Source: Vibrio maerlii (GTDB lineage Bacteria > Pseudomonadota > Gammaproteobacteria > Enterobacterales > Vibrionaceae). From it: a stretch of 64,000 nt of DNA. The first letter of the stretch is position 1; every line of letters begins with the position of its first letter. Below, in pieces: positions 25,692-34,827 of the stretch. The notes beneath the pieces are model-generated. The model was given only the letters and a program-made list of their open reading frames with translations. It was not told where the DNA came from and did not search any database. The stretch is from the NCBI RefSeq assembly GCF_003415655.1, contig NZ_QRHC01000014.1, forward strand, positions 1-64,000. The letters run 5' to 3'. Position numbers and translations under genes: made by a program.

Positions 25692-28517
25692 TTAACCTAA
25701 CATAGGCTTTAAGAATCGTGCAGTATGCGAACCTTCGACCAAGGCCACATCTTCTGGCGTGCCTTGAGCGATAATCTCACCGCCACCTTGTCCGCCTTCG
25801 GGGCCTAAATCGACAATCCAGTCTGCTGTTTTTATTACATCAAGGTTGTGCTCAATGACCACGACGGTGTTACCGTGGTCGCGCAGTCGATGCAGAACGG
25901 TCAACAGCTGTTGAATGTCATGGAAGTGTAGACCTGTCGTTGGCTCATCTAGGATGTACAATGTCTTACCGGTATCACGCTTCGATAATTCCCTTGCGAG
26001 TTTCACACGTTGTGCTTCACCACCCGATAGGGTTGTCGCAGCTTGTCCAAGGCGGATGTAGGAAAGACCCACATCCATCAGGGTTTGCAACTTACGAGCA
26101 ATGACAGGAACAGGGTCGAAGAACTCACGAGCATCTTCGACGGTCATATCTAGCACCTCATCAATGGTCTTGCCCTTATAGCGGACCTCTAGTGTCTCGC
26201 GGTTGTAACGCTTACCTTTACATACATCACAAGGGACATAAACGTCAGGTAAGAAATGCATCTCTACCTTGATAACGCCGTCGCCTTGACAGGCCTCACA
26301 GCGACCACCTCGCACATTAAAACTGAATCTACCGGGTTTGTAACCACGTGAGCGCGATTCTTGAGTTCCCGCAAATAGCTCGCGAATTGGTGTGAAAATT
26401 CCAGTGTATGTTGCTGGGTTAGAGCGAGGTGTTCGACCAATAGGGCTTTGGTCGATATCAATGACCTTATCGAAATGCTCTAGTCCCTCAATCTTCTTGT
26501 AGGCTGCTGGCTGTGCCGTTGTTGCACCGTTCAGCTGGGTGTGTGCAATCTTGAAGAAGGTGTCATTGATCAGCGTTGATTTTCCAGATCCTGAAACACC
26601 AGTAATACAAGTAAACAAGCCAACAGGAAGGGAAAGATTTATATCCTTAAGGTTGTTACCACTCGCTCCAAGCAGTTCTACTGTCTTGCTTAGGTCGGCT
26701 GGAGTACGCTCTTTTGGCACCGCAATCTCTTTGGCACCGCTTAGGTACTGACCGGTTAAAGAATTAGGGTTGGCGACGATCTCCTCCATGGTGCCTTCAG
26801 CGACCACGTTACCACCGTGTACACCGGCACCAGGGCCGATATCGATGACATGGTCGGCCATACGAATCGCGTCTTCATCATGCTCAACCACCAAAACGGT
26901 ATTACCCAAATCACGCAAATGGGTCAGTGTCTTGAGCAGTCTTTCATTATCACGCTGGTGGAGGCCAATCGACGGCTCATCAAGCACGTACATAACCCCA
27001 ACAAGGCCTGCACCGATCTGGCTTGCAAGTCGAATACGTTGCGCTTCACCACCAGAAAGGGTCTCGGCACTGCGAGACAGGTTCAGATAGTTCAAGCCTA
27101 CATTGACCAAAAACTGTAAGCGGTCATTGATCTCTTTCATCACCTTTTCGGCGATCTGAGCGCGTTGGCCTTCTAGCTGTAAGCTATTGAAGAACTCAAG
27201 TGCCTCAGCAATGCTAAGCTCAACAATATTTGGTAATGGTGTATCGTTAATGAACACGTTGCGAGCCTCAAGGCGTAACCTTGTGCCATTGCAGCTAGAG
27301 CATGACTTTGTTGAGATGTACTTCGCTAGATCTTCACGAACCGAGTTAGATTCGGTATCACGGTAGCGGCGCTCCAAGGTGTTGAGGATCCCTTCAAACG
27401 GATGACGCTTAACCCGAATATCACCACGATCATTGATGTAATTGAACTCGATCTCGGTACGACCTGAGCCTTTCAGGATGATCTCTGTGATCTTCTTTGG
27501 TAGTGACTTGTATGGTGCGAACAGATCGAAATCGTAATGCTTAGCCAAAGAGGTCAACATTTGGAAGTAGTAGTAGTTCTTTTGATCCCAACCCTTGATC
27601 GCACCCTCTGCGATGCTGAGATCTTCATCAAGGATCACTCGGCTAGGATCGAAATATTGTTGGACCCCTAAGCCATCACAGGTCCCACACGCACCCGCTG
27701 GGTTATTGAATGAAAACAGACGTGGCTCAAGCTCTTGCATGCTATAACCACAGTGGGGACAAGCAAAATTTGCCGAGAAGACGATCTCTTCTTGTGATGG
27801 ATCGTCCATCGAAGCGGCAACCACAATACCACCGGAGAGTTCGAGTGCGGTTTCGAATGATTCTGCTAGTCGCTGTTGTAGATCGTCACGCACTTTAAAG
27901 CGATCAACCACGACTTCAATGGTGTGCTTCTTGTGCAGTTCTAGCGTTGGTGGATCGGATAGATCGCAGGTCTCCCCATCAATTCGGGCACGAATAAAAC
28001 CTTGAGCTGCAAGGTTTTCTAATGTTTTTACGTGTTCCCCCTTTCGCTCTTTAACGATCGGTGCAAGTAGCATCATCTTACTACCGGTGGGCAGTTCTAG
28101 CACTTTATCAACCATCTGGCTGACGGTTTGTGCAGCTAACGCTACATGGTGAGTAGGGCAGCGAGGTTCGCCAACACGTGCGTAGAGCAAACGCAGGTAG
28201 TCGTATACCTCGGTAATTGTACCTACGGTAGAGCGTGGGTTGTGCGATGTTGACTTCTGCTCAATAGAGATAGCAGGCGACAAGCCCTCAATATGGTCGA
28301 CATCAGGTTTCTCCATTAGAGAAAGAAACTGACGCGCGTAGGCAGATAGAGACTCAACATAACGGCGCTGGCCTTCTGCGTATAGAGTATCAAATGCGAG
28401 AGAAGACTTACCTGAGCCTGATAAACCGGTAATGACGATCAGCTTATCGCGTGGAATGGTGAGGTTGATATCTTTGAGGTTGTGGGTTCGCGCACCACGG
28501 ACTTCAATTTGATCCAT
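25692..28517 (-). CDS. uvrA: Excinuclease ABC subunit A
   Basis: UvrA is the ATP-dependent damage sensor of nucleotide excision repair and loads UvrB. The 941-residue product matches the usual 940. It has two ABC modules, with Walker A GLSGSGKSS near residue 31 and GVSGSGKST near 640, and two LSGGEAQR signatures. Zinc fingers are visible (CPHCGYS...CGTC near 253-280 and CEACQGDG...CDVC near 740-766). A LexA box lies 83 bases upstream, so it is probably SOS-induced. Confidence 0.98.
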   Translation of the reverse strand: MDQIEVRGARTHNLKDINLTIPRDKLIVITGLSGSGKSSLAFDTLYAEGQRRYVESLSAYARQFLSLMEKPDVDHIEGLSPAISIEQKSTSHNPRSTVGTITEVYDYLRLLYARVGEPRCPTHHVALAAQTVSQMVDKVLELPTGSKMMLLAPIVKERKGEHVKTLENLAAQGFIRARIDGETCDLSDPPTLELHKKHTIEVVVDRFKVRDDLQQRLAESFETALELSGGIVVAASMDDPSQEEIVFSANFACPHCGYSMQELEPRLFSFNNPAGACGTCDGLGVQQYFDPSRVILDEDLSIAEGAIKGWDQKNYYYFQMLTSLAKHYDFDLFAPYKSLPKKITEIILKGSGRTEIEFNYINDRGDIRVKRHPFEGILNTLERRYRDTESNSVREDLAKYISTKSCSSCNGTRLRLEARNVFINDTPLPNIVELSIAEALEFFNSLQLEGQRAQIAEKVMKEINDRLQFLVNVGLNYLNLSRSAETLSGGEAQRIRLASQIGAGLVGVMYVLDEPSIGLHQRDNERLLKTLTHLRDLGNTVLVVEHDEDAIRMADHVIDIGPGAGVHGGNVVAEGTMEEIVANPNSLTGQYLSGAKEIAVPKERTPADLSKTVELLGASGNNLKDINLSLPVGLFTCITGVSGSGKSTLINDTFFKIAHTQLNGATTAQPAAYKKIEGLEHFDKVIDIDQSPIGRTPRSNPATYTGIFTPIRELFAGTQESRSRGYKPGRFSFNVRGGRCEACQGDGVIKVEMHFLPDVYVPCDVCKGKRYNRETLEVRYKGKTIDEVLDMTVEDAREFFDPVPVIARKLQTLMDVGLSYIRLGQAATTLSGGEAQRVKLARELSKRDTGKTLYILDEPTTGLHFHDIQQLLTVLHRLRDHGNTVVVIEHNLDVIKTADWIVDLGPEGGQGGGEIIAQGTPEDVALVEGSHTARFLKPMLG

Positions 28518-28599
28518 ATTCTACTTCTCTCTTCGTAGTTGCTACTTGCGACGGGATCTGGCAAGTATTACACACAGTGTAGAGAGTGCAAAGAATTTA

Positions 28600-28615
28600 C
28601 TGGATAAAAAAACAG
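28600..28615 (-). promoter_or_regulatory. LexA (SOS) box of uvrA
   Basis: CTGGATAAAAAAACAG fits CTG-N10-CAG with an AT-rich centre and flanking TA on both sides, the LexA consensus. It lies 83 bases before the uvrA ATG and overlaps the left arm and T-run of the galU terminator. Confidence 0.8.
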
Positions 28616-28638
28616 TAAGGTGGGGAGCCTTACTGTTT
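28603..28638 (-). terminator. galU terminator
   Basis: On the minus strand AAACAGTAAGG, loop CTCCCCA, CCTTACTGTTT continues into TTTT. The 11-bp stem is perfect. It ends galU 28 bases after the stop and shares bases with the uvrA LexA box. Confidence 0.88.
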
Positions 28639-28666
28639 CTGTGAATTATCTGGATATGGCTTTGAA

Positions 28667-29536
28667 TTACGCTTTTTGAGTGGCGTGCTTACCTAGTTCA
28701 GACTTCTTCTCATCTTTCAGGTAAAGGTTCTCAAAGCAGTAGTTTGTTGCTTCGATGTAACCTTCAACGCTACCGCAGTCGAAACGCTTGCCCTTGAACT
28801 TGTATGCTAGAACACAGCCCGCTTGCGCTTGCTTCAACAATGCGTCAGTGATTTGGATCTCGCCACCCTTGCCTGGTTCTGTTTGCTCGATAAGATCGAA
28901 GATATCTGGAGTTAGGATGTAGCGACCAATAATAGCTAGGTTGCTTGGTGCTGTCCCTTTTTCTGGTTTTTCAACCATGTCATCAACGCGGTAGATGTCA
29001 TCTTTGATCATCTCACCTGAGATAACACCATACTTGTGTGTTTCATCTTCTGGTACCTCTTGAACAGCAACGATAGAACAACGGAACTGCTTAAACAGAG
29101 CGACCATTTGAGCCAGTACGCCTTGTTGCTCATTCACACACAAGTCATCAGCAAGCACGACTGCAAATGGTTCGTCACCAACAAGCTCTTTACCCGTTAG
29201 GATTGCGTGACCAAGACCCTTCATCTCACGCTGGCGAATGTACGTGAAATTCGCAGATTCGATGATTTCACGAATATCAACTAGGAGCTCTTCTTTGTTC
29301 GTACCACTGATCTGATGCTCTAGCTCGTAGTTTTTATCGAAGTGGTCCATGATTGAGTGCTTACCACGGCCGGTAACGATACACATACCGTTCATTCCTG
29401 CCTGAATCGCTTCTTCAACACCGTATTCAATCAATGGTTTATTTACCACTGGCATCATTTCTTTAGGCATTGACTTGGTCGCTGGTAAAAAGCGAGTTCC
29501 ATAGCCAGCGGCTGGAAATAGACACTTCTTAATCAT
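28667..29536 (-). CDS. galU: UTP-glucose-1-phosphate uridylyltransferase
   Basis: GalU makes UDP-glucose from glucose-1-phosphate and UTP, feeding LPS, capsule and exopolysaccharide synthesis. The 289-residue product has the nucleotide-binding loop AAGYGTRFLPATKSMPKEM near residues 9-27, the metal and sugar motif LADDLC near 128-133, and VEKPEKG near 187-193, all usual for the family. It is transcribed alone, with terminators on both sides. Confidence 0.97.
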   Translation of the reverse strand: MIKKCLFPAAGYGTRFLPATKSMPKEMMPVVNKPLIEYGVEEAIQAGMNGMCIVTGRGKHSIMDHFDKNYELEHQISGTNKEELLVDIREIIESANFTYIRQREMKGLGHAILTGKELVGDEPFAVVLADDLCVNEQQGVLAQMVALFKQFRCSIVAVQEVPEDETHKYGVISGEMIKDDIYRVDDMVEKPEKGTAPSNLAIIGRYILTPDIFDLIEQTEPGKGGEIQITDALLKQAQAGCVLAYKFKGKRFDCGSVEGYIEATNYCFENLYLKDEKKSELGKHATQKA

Positions 29537-29629
29537 GAAAGAGTTCCCTTAACTGTCGATTTATCATTGATATAGGCCTACTGTACCACGTTCTGCGTGA
29601 ATCAAAAATGAACGAACTCATAATGATAA

Positions 29630-29660
29630 ATAGTTAGTACTCCTGACAGAGAGTACTAAC
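29630..29660 (-). terminator. Probable terminator of qstR
   Basis: GTTAGTACTC (29633-29642) and GAGTACTAAC (29651-29660) form a perfect 10-bp stem with an 8-base loop. On the minus strand TATTTATCATT follows, a weak T-tract. Confidence 0.6.
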
Positions 29661-29687
29661 GATAACTGTAAAGAGTAGTAGGCTTGT

Positions 29688-30335
29688 CTAATACACAACG
29701 TTTTGGTGAGCCCAAGCAATGGCTTGTACTCGATTTTTGACAGAGAGTTTTTTGAAGATGTGATAGAGGTGAGATTTTACCGTGAACTCACTGATACATA
29801 GCATGTCTGCAATCTGCATGTTGGAAGATCCTTGTTTAAGGCACTTGAGAATATCAACCTCACGAATCGTCAAACTGGCGGCATTTGGGCTTGTTTGGGT
29901 ATGAGTCATATTGCGGTAATAGTGCAGAAGTTGGCTAGTTACATGACGCGGAAGCCAGTTCTCACCAGCACAGATACGCTCAAAGCCCTTAATCATGTGC
30001 TCTAGAGATTCTTCTTTGTAGAACAGCCCTTTAAGTTGACCTAGTTTGAGTAGTTGGGTTGTAACCAATCGGTGGGGCACATTGTAGATGATATATTCAA
30101 AGTTCTTGTCGAGTAGTAATAACTCTTTTACTTGATTAAGGACACGATCGTGTTGATGGTAGTCCATCAGTAAGATTTTATGCTGGTGGTGCTGAGCAGC
30201 AAGCATCAGGTCATCAACAGGCATTGTTGGAATATCTCGTCGATACTCTCGTTTGATCGCTTCTAAATCCGTCGGTACATCACGATCGTTTGGGTGGATT
30301 AAGTAGATAGTTCTGGCGTAGCTGCGTTTACTCAT
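29688..30335 (-). CDS. qstR: LuxR-family regulator, QstR-like
   Basis: This is a 215-residue transcription factor with an N-terminal receiver-like domain (ILLMDYHQHD near residues 54-63) and a C-terminal LuxR helix-turn-helix (LTIREVDILKCLKQG...ISEFTVKSHLYHIFKKL near residues 150-196). It resembles VpsT/CsgD-type regulators. Length and position between galU and ssb match V. cholerae QstR, which links quorum sensing and TfoX to competence and type VI secretion genes. The identity therefore rests partly on synteny. Direct control here by HapR-like regulators was not tested. Confidence 0.8.
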   Translation of the reverse strand: MSKRSYARTIYLIHPNDRDVPTDLEAIKREYRRDIPTMPVDDLMLAAQHHQHKILLMDYHQHDRVLNQVKELLLLDKNFEYIIYNVPHRLVTTQLLKLGQLKGLFYKEESLEHMIKGFERICAGENWLPRHVTSQLLHYYRNMTHTQTSPNAASLTIREVDILKCLKQGSSNMQIADMLCISEFTVKSHLYHIFKKLSVKNRVQAIAWAHQNVVY

Positions 30336-30633
30336 ATTTCAATTCCTTTTGCCTGAGTGTTATCAATCGCTGGGCGTTACAAACTTGGCATGGAATGTTA
30401 AAAGTTGGAAAACTCAAAAACAGAACTGCGGGACGTTTAAATAAGAAAAGTAATTGATAGTTTTAACAAAAGCGTGGAGTGAGATATGAATTCAAAAACT
30501 GAGCCGTTTTACTCCTGATTGACTCGATAAAATTGGCCAAATATCTAGATTAAGAATCTAATTTAAGAGCTTTAAAACGTGTGCTATTCTTAGCGGCTAA
30601 ATTTAGAACTGAATTAGATTAACGGAGCAAAAC
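30336..30633. other. Divergent qstR-ssb intergenic region
   Basis: No gene is seen in these 298 bases. They must hold the promoters of qstR (-) and ssb (+). A perfect palindrome TAGATT-AAG-AATCTA lies at 30546-30560 and a TATTCT -10 candidate for ssb at 30585-30590. No CTG-N10-CAG LexA box was found. Confidence 0.6.
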
Positions 30634-31194
30634 ATGGCAAGCCGTGGAATCAATAAAGTTATCTTGGTGGGTAACTTAGGTAATGATCCAGAAATTCGCT
30701 ACATGCCTAGTGGCGGTGCTGTAGCAAACATTACAGTTGCGACTTCAGAGTCTTGGCGCGATAAAGCGACAGGCGAGCAACGCGAAAAAACAGAATGGCA
30801 CCGTGTTGCTCTTTTCGGAAAGCTAGCGGAAGTTGCTGGTGAGTATCTACGTAAAGGCTCTCAAGTTTACATCGAAGGTCAACTGCAAACTCGTAAATGG
30901 CAAGACCAAAGTGGTCAAGACCGTTACACGACGGAAGTTGTAGTTCAAGGCTTCAACGGTGTAATGCAAATGCTTGGTGGTCGTGCTCAAGGTGGCGCTC
31001 CAGCACAAGGTGGCATGGGCGGTGGCCAACAGCAAGGTGGTTGGGGTCAGCCTCAACAACCAGCGCAGCAGCCATACAACGCACCGCAGCAACAGGCTCC
31101 TCAACAAACGGCTCCTCAACAACAGGCGCCACAGCAAGCTCAGCCACAATACAATGAACCACCAATGGATTTCGACGACGACATTCCGTTCTAA
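30634..31194 (+). CDS. ssb: Single-stranded DNA-binding protein
   Basis: SSB coats single-stranded DNA in replication, recombination and repair. The 186-residue product has an N-terminal OB fold (residues 1-112, starting MASRGINKVILVGNLGNDPE), a long Gln/Pro/Gly-rich linker (about 115-175) and the acidic tip DFDDDIPF that binds partner proteins. The linker codes by many CAA/CAG repeats, which produce several spurious frames. In E. coli ssb is divergent from uvrA; here galU and qstR lie between. Confidence 0.98.
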   Translation: MASRGINKVILVGNLGNDPEIRYMPSGGAVANITVATSESWRDKATGEQREKTEWHRVALFGKLAEVAGEYLRKGSQVYIEGQLQTRKWQDQSGQDRYTTEVVVQGFNGVMQMLGGRAQGGAPAQGGMGGGQQQGGWGQPQQPAQQPYNAPQQQAPQQTAPQQQAPQQAQPQYNEPPMDFDDDIPF

Positions 31195-31222
31195 GCTTAA
31201 CCGCAGGTTCAACTCAAAGATC

Positions 31223-31247
31223 AAAACCGCGCTTGTCGCGGTTTTTT
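31223..31247 (+). terminator. ssb terminator
   Basis: AAAACCGCG, loop CTTGT, CGCGGTTTT followed by TT: a 9-bp stem 28 bases after the ssb stop. Confidence 0.9.
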
Positions 31248-31291
31248 GCATTTTTTTATCTAAAGTCGCTGTTTTTCAAAACACTATCCAA

Positions 31292-31322
31292 TATACTCAA
31301 ACAAAGTTAACGTTCTGTTAAC
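31292..31322 (+). promoter_or_regulatory. Candidate mshH promoter region with GTTAAC repeat
   Basis: A TATACT -10 candidate (31292-31297) lies before two GTTAAC copies (31306-31311, 31317-31322) separated by GTTCT, 31 bases ahead of mshH. The -35 is poor. The paired GTTAAC may be an operator; this is inference. Confidence 0.35.
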
Positions 31323-31353
31323 GCCTGATGAATAAGAAAAGGATTGATTATTC

Positions 31354-33354
31354 GTGAGATATACACCTACGCTTAAACTCAGCACACGTCTAACCACGTT
31401 CGTGACTATGATAGTGATCAGTGCGATGTCGATTTTGTTTATCGGCGGCACCTTATCATTCAAGCGTATCGGCCAAGAATATATGAACCACTATCTCAAC
31501 GGTATCGTTGAGGTGGTTGATAAAGAACTAGAAGACCCTGACGCCGCTTATTCTATGCAGCGCTGGCTGCCAAAAATGCTTCAGGCAAGCAACGTAGTGG
31601 AGTTGCAGCTCAATTCCGAAGTTGGGGTTGTATATCGTTTCAAAAATACGGCTATTCGAGTTGAAGAAGGTCGAACTCATGAACATGTTTACCCTCTCCC
31701 AAGAAACGAGGGCTACTCGTTACGCATCATCTCCGCTCCTCCATACCTAAGCTACAGCTATTCTATTGGCGCTCTTTGGTCAATTACCTTGGCTGTAGGG
31801 CTCATTATTTTTTGTCTAGTTCGAGGCTTGAATTGGATGCGCGAACAGATGTTAGGTTCTGAAATGCTCGAAGAGCGTGGTCGAATGATCCTTGCTGGCA
31901 GGGTAGAAGAGTTTGCCAAAGGTGATGAAAAAGAGTGGCCATATACGGCAAGCGATGCGTTAACGCTACTCATTGAAGAGCTGCAAGATGCACGTCAAGA
32001 ACGGAGCCGTTTTGATACCTTTATTCGCAGCCAAACTTTCTTAGATCAACTCACTGGAACCGCGAATCGGGTTCTATTTGATAACAAGTTAGAATCGGCA
32101 CTGCATGAGAGTGGTTCTCATGGTGGTGTTATGTTGGTTCGTATCGATGATTGGCAGCTAGTTTTGGAAGAGAATGACAAAGCTGATAGTGATCAGTTTA
32201 TTGTCGAGGTTGGTAAACTGCTTTCTAATGCTGTGCAGCGCTTTCCTGATGTAATCTTGTCTCGTTATTACAAGGCAGATTTTGCGATTTTTATTCCTCA
32301 TCAAAGTAGTAAAGATGTAGCGAACGTTGCAACGCAATGTTTAAAGCAGTTGGACAAATTGAATCCAATTACCCCTCTTCCTGAAGACAACTGGTGCCAT
32401 ATTGGTATCAGTATGTATCGTGAGGGCGAGAAGCTGAATCATATTATTGATGAGGCAGAAACCGCACTGAAAAGTGCCCAGCTACAGCACCTCAATACCT
32501 GGAGCCGTTATGAAAAGCAGGAACAGGCGCAAAATGAACGAGGTAGCGTTCGCTGGAGGACTGTGTTTGATCAGGCATTGCAACCGGAAAAGCTGCTTCT
32601 TTACAAACAAGAGTGTCGCCTGATATCAGAGAAGGATGACAGTAGTACACTACACTATGAGGTTTTTGCCCGTATTCAGGACCCCGAGCGCGGTGAGCTC
32701 AAAGCTTCACAATATATGGCCGCGTTAGAAACCGTTGGTTATCAGGTTCAGCTTGACCAATCGGTATTACAGGTACTGTTCAGTTATCTGAAAAATACCA
32801 ACGATAACGTTAATTATTCTGTCAATCTCAATGTGTTACCGTTTAAGAACAAGTGGTATAGTCGCTGGTTGAGAGATGAATTATTACAACTTCCTCGGCA
32901 TCTACGACAGCAGCTGGGGTTTGAGTTTGTTGAGGGACATTTAGTCCAACATCTCGACTACATGCGTCCTGTTATCAAGATGCTTGCAGGTTTAGGTATT
33001 AAAATAATAGTAAACCAAGCAGGTCGAACGATAGTGAGCACTCACTATATTAAGGATTTGTCAGTCGACTATCTTAAGCTACATCGCAGCCTAGTCAAAC
33101 GTATTGATCAACGTCCAGAGAATCAGTTGTTTATCCGTAGCATGCTAGGCGCGTGTTCTGACCTACCTACCTCTGTTATTGCTGTAGGTATTGAAAACAG
33201 CAAAGAGTGGAAAGTGCTTCTTTCACTAGGCATTCAGGGTGGTCAAGGTCGTCGATTTGATCAAGAAACTCAGTTTTTACCACCAATGGTGAAAAAGCCA
33301 GAGCCATTTAAAAGCAATGTAAAGGTCGGTCGAAGAAACCGTTGGCGAAAATAA
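31354..33354 (+). CDS. mshH: MshH/CsrD-type regulator with degenerate GGDEF and EAL domains
   Basis: The family (CsrD in E. coli) directs RNase E decay of the CsrB-type small RNAs and so tunes the CsrA system. The 666-residue product has two membrane segments (about 15-35 and 137-158), a linker, then GGDEF-like (about 220-390) and EAL-like (about 400-650) domains. The GGDEF signature reads YKADF and the EAL signature reads EVF, so neither cyclase nor phosphodiesterase activity is expected. The start is GTG after AAAGGA. It heads the MSHA locus, although the CsrD role is not pilus assembly. Confidence 0.9.
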   Translation: MRYTPTLKLSTRLTTFVTMIVISAMSILFIGGTLSFKRIGQEYMNHYLNGIVEVVDKELEDPDAAYSMQRWLPKMLQASNVVELQLNSEVGVVYRFKNTAIRVEEGRTHEHVYPLPRNEGYSLRIISAPPYLSYSYSIGALWSITLAVGLIIFCLVRGLNWMREQMLGSEMLEERGRMILAGRVEEFAKGDEKEWPYTASDALTLLIEELQDARQERSRFDTFIRSQTFLDQLTGTANRVLFDNKLESALHESGSHGGVMLVRIDDWQLVLEENDKADSDQFIVEVGKLLSNAVQRFPDVILSRYYKADFAIFIPHQSSKDVANVATQCLKQLDKLNPITPLPEDNWCHIGISMYREGEKLNHIIDEAETALKSAQLQHLNTWSRYEKQEQAQNERGSVRWRTVFDQALQPEKLLLYKQECRLISEKDDSSTLHYEVFARIQDPERGELKASQYMAALETVGYQVQLDQSVLQVLFSYLKNTNDNVNYSVNLNVLPFKNKWYSRWLRDELLQLPRHLRQQLGFEFVEGHLVQHLDYMRPVIKMLAGLGIKIIVNQAGRTIVSTHYIKDLSVDYLKLHRSLVKRIDQRPENQLFIRSMLGACSDLPTSVIAVGIENSKEWKVLLSLGIQGGQGRRFDQETQFLPPMVKKPEPFKSNVKVGRRNRWRK

Positions 33355-33381
33355 AAATTCAGAAAGGAAGCGAATCAATCT

Positions 33382-34827
33382 ATGAGTATTTCATCATTAC
33401 TCAGCAAGTTTAAAGCGACAGCAAACACTCAACAGGGTGGTTATTTTGTTGTGCTTCCTGATGCCATCTACTTCCATTCCGTTGAAGACGGTGTTGAAGA
33501 CATGCGCCTCGAAATCTCAGGACAACCTTGGGAGAAGGTACTGGAAACAGCACTTAGTGGTTTGTCGCTATCAGGGCAATCTGTTTCTTTCGTTCTGTCT
33601 ACTCAACATTATCAAACCTATCAGATAGATAAGCCTGAATTGCCAAAAGAAGAGTGGCCCGTCGCGCTTCCTTTCTTACTGAAAGATATGGTCGCCGAGC
33701 GAGTTACCGATATTGTTGCTGATGCCGTTGAGTTGCCGAATAGTAATAAGATTCAAGCGTATGTTATCAAGCTCTCACTGATTAACCAGGTCCTAGAGGT
33801 GTTAAATAAGTTCAACATCACTCTTGGTCCAATTATTCCTGAAGGTGAAGTTTGGGGCTATGTTTCTAATGAACACAGCGACTTCATGCTTTTGCAGCGT
33901 AGCGTTAAGGACCATTTTAAAGTCGGCGCTTATGTTAATCACAACGCGACTTTTCAGCGCGCAATTCGCAGTGTGGTGCCACCTTTAACCGGGACGGCAA
34001 GCAGTGCCTTACAGATTGATGGGTTGGCACTAGAGCTGCAGCGCTCAGTCGATTACCTATCTTCTCAGCTTAAGCTAACAAAAATAAATAAACTGCTTCT
34101 TTGTTGTGATGAAGAGGAACAAGCTGAGCTGGCAGAACAACTGGCAGAGCGTTTAAGCGTGAAAGTGTTGGTTGCACCAATCTCTGAGGATGCTGACTCT
34201 GGTGAGGTATTAGCAAAGATAGTCTCCTCAGATTACCAAGGTGTTATCAATCTTTACCCAACTCACCTAAAGCCTAAAAAAGAAAACTTTACCTTTACCA
34301 ATGTCGCGATTGGCTGGGCGCTGCTATTAGTTGTGATGCTGAGTTTTTATGGCTTTAATCAATACCAATTGATGCAAGTCGAGCAAGAGCTGAGAACGGC
34401 GCAAACTACCAACGATGAGTTCCAAGCTCAGCTCGGGGAGTTGCAAGAGAAGCTGGCTAAGCACAAGCCATCACCTGCAATTCAGGCAAGCATTGAGCGC
34501 CTAAAAGAAGATATCAAACTTAAACGAGCTTCTTTAGATGCGATCTCTCGTTTTGATGATTCATTGCAGGTTGGCTACTCAAGTGTCTTAACCTCGCTGG
34601 CTGAGCTTGGGCGTAATGATATTTCCCTTTCTCGAATCATTATCAAAGATCAAATCGTTGATCTAAACGGTTTGGCTAGAAACCCAAGCGCAATTCCGAA
34701 CTGGATTAAACAGTTTAAACAGCAACCAAGCTTGGCTGGACGTAGCTTTGAAACAATATCGATTGGTCGCAATGAACAAGATATCGTGACGTTTGAGCTT
34801 AAATCAAAACGCTCGGAGGCTAAATAA
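33382..34827 (+). CDS. mshI: MSHA biogenesis protein MshI (PilM/PilN-like)
   Basis: MshI is thought to be part of the inner-membrane alignment complex of the pilus machine. The 481-residue product has a cytoplasmic N-terminal part of about 300 residues that resembles the actin-like PilM fold in layout. One membrane segment follows (about 308-326), then a coiled coil (about 330-385) and a small periplasmic domain resembling PilN. It therefore looks like a PilM-PilN fusion. The stop overlaps mshJ by one base (TAATG). Confidence 0.88.
   Translation: MSISSLLSKFKATANTQQGGYFVVLPDAIYFHSVEDGVEDMRLEISGQPWEKVLETALSGLSLSGQSVSFVLSTQHYQTYQIDKPELPKEEWPVALPFLLKDMVAERVTDIVADAVELPNSNKIQAYVIKLSLINQVLEVLNKFNITLGPIIPEGEVWGYVSNEHSDFMLLQRSVKDHFKVGAYVNHNATFQRAIRSVVPPLTGTASSALQIDGLALELQRSVDYLSSQLKLTKINKLLLCCDEEEQAELAEQLAERLSVKVLVAPISEDADSGEVLAKIVSSDYQGVINLYPTHLKPKKENFTFTNVAIGWALLLVVMLSFYGFNQYQLMQVEQELRTAQTTNDEFQAQLGELQEKLAKHKPSPAIQASIERLKEDIKLKRASLDAISRFDDSLQVGYSSVLTSLAELGRNDISLSRIIIKDQIVDLNGLARNPSAIPNWIKQFKQQPSLAGRSFETISIGRNEQDIVTFELKSKRSEAK

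Noticed and set aside
30336..30633. LexA box shared by ssb and its upstream neighbour as in E. coli
   Set aside because: No CTG-N10-CAG site was found in the gap on either strand.
30847..31321. Several overlapping open frames in the ssb 3' half, on both strands
   Set aside because: They arise from the Gln/Pro/Gly repeat linker of SSB, whose CAA/CAG-rich code lacks stops in other frames.
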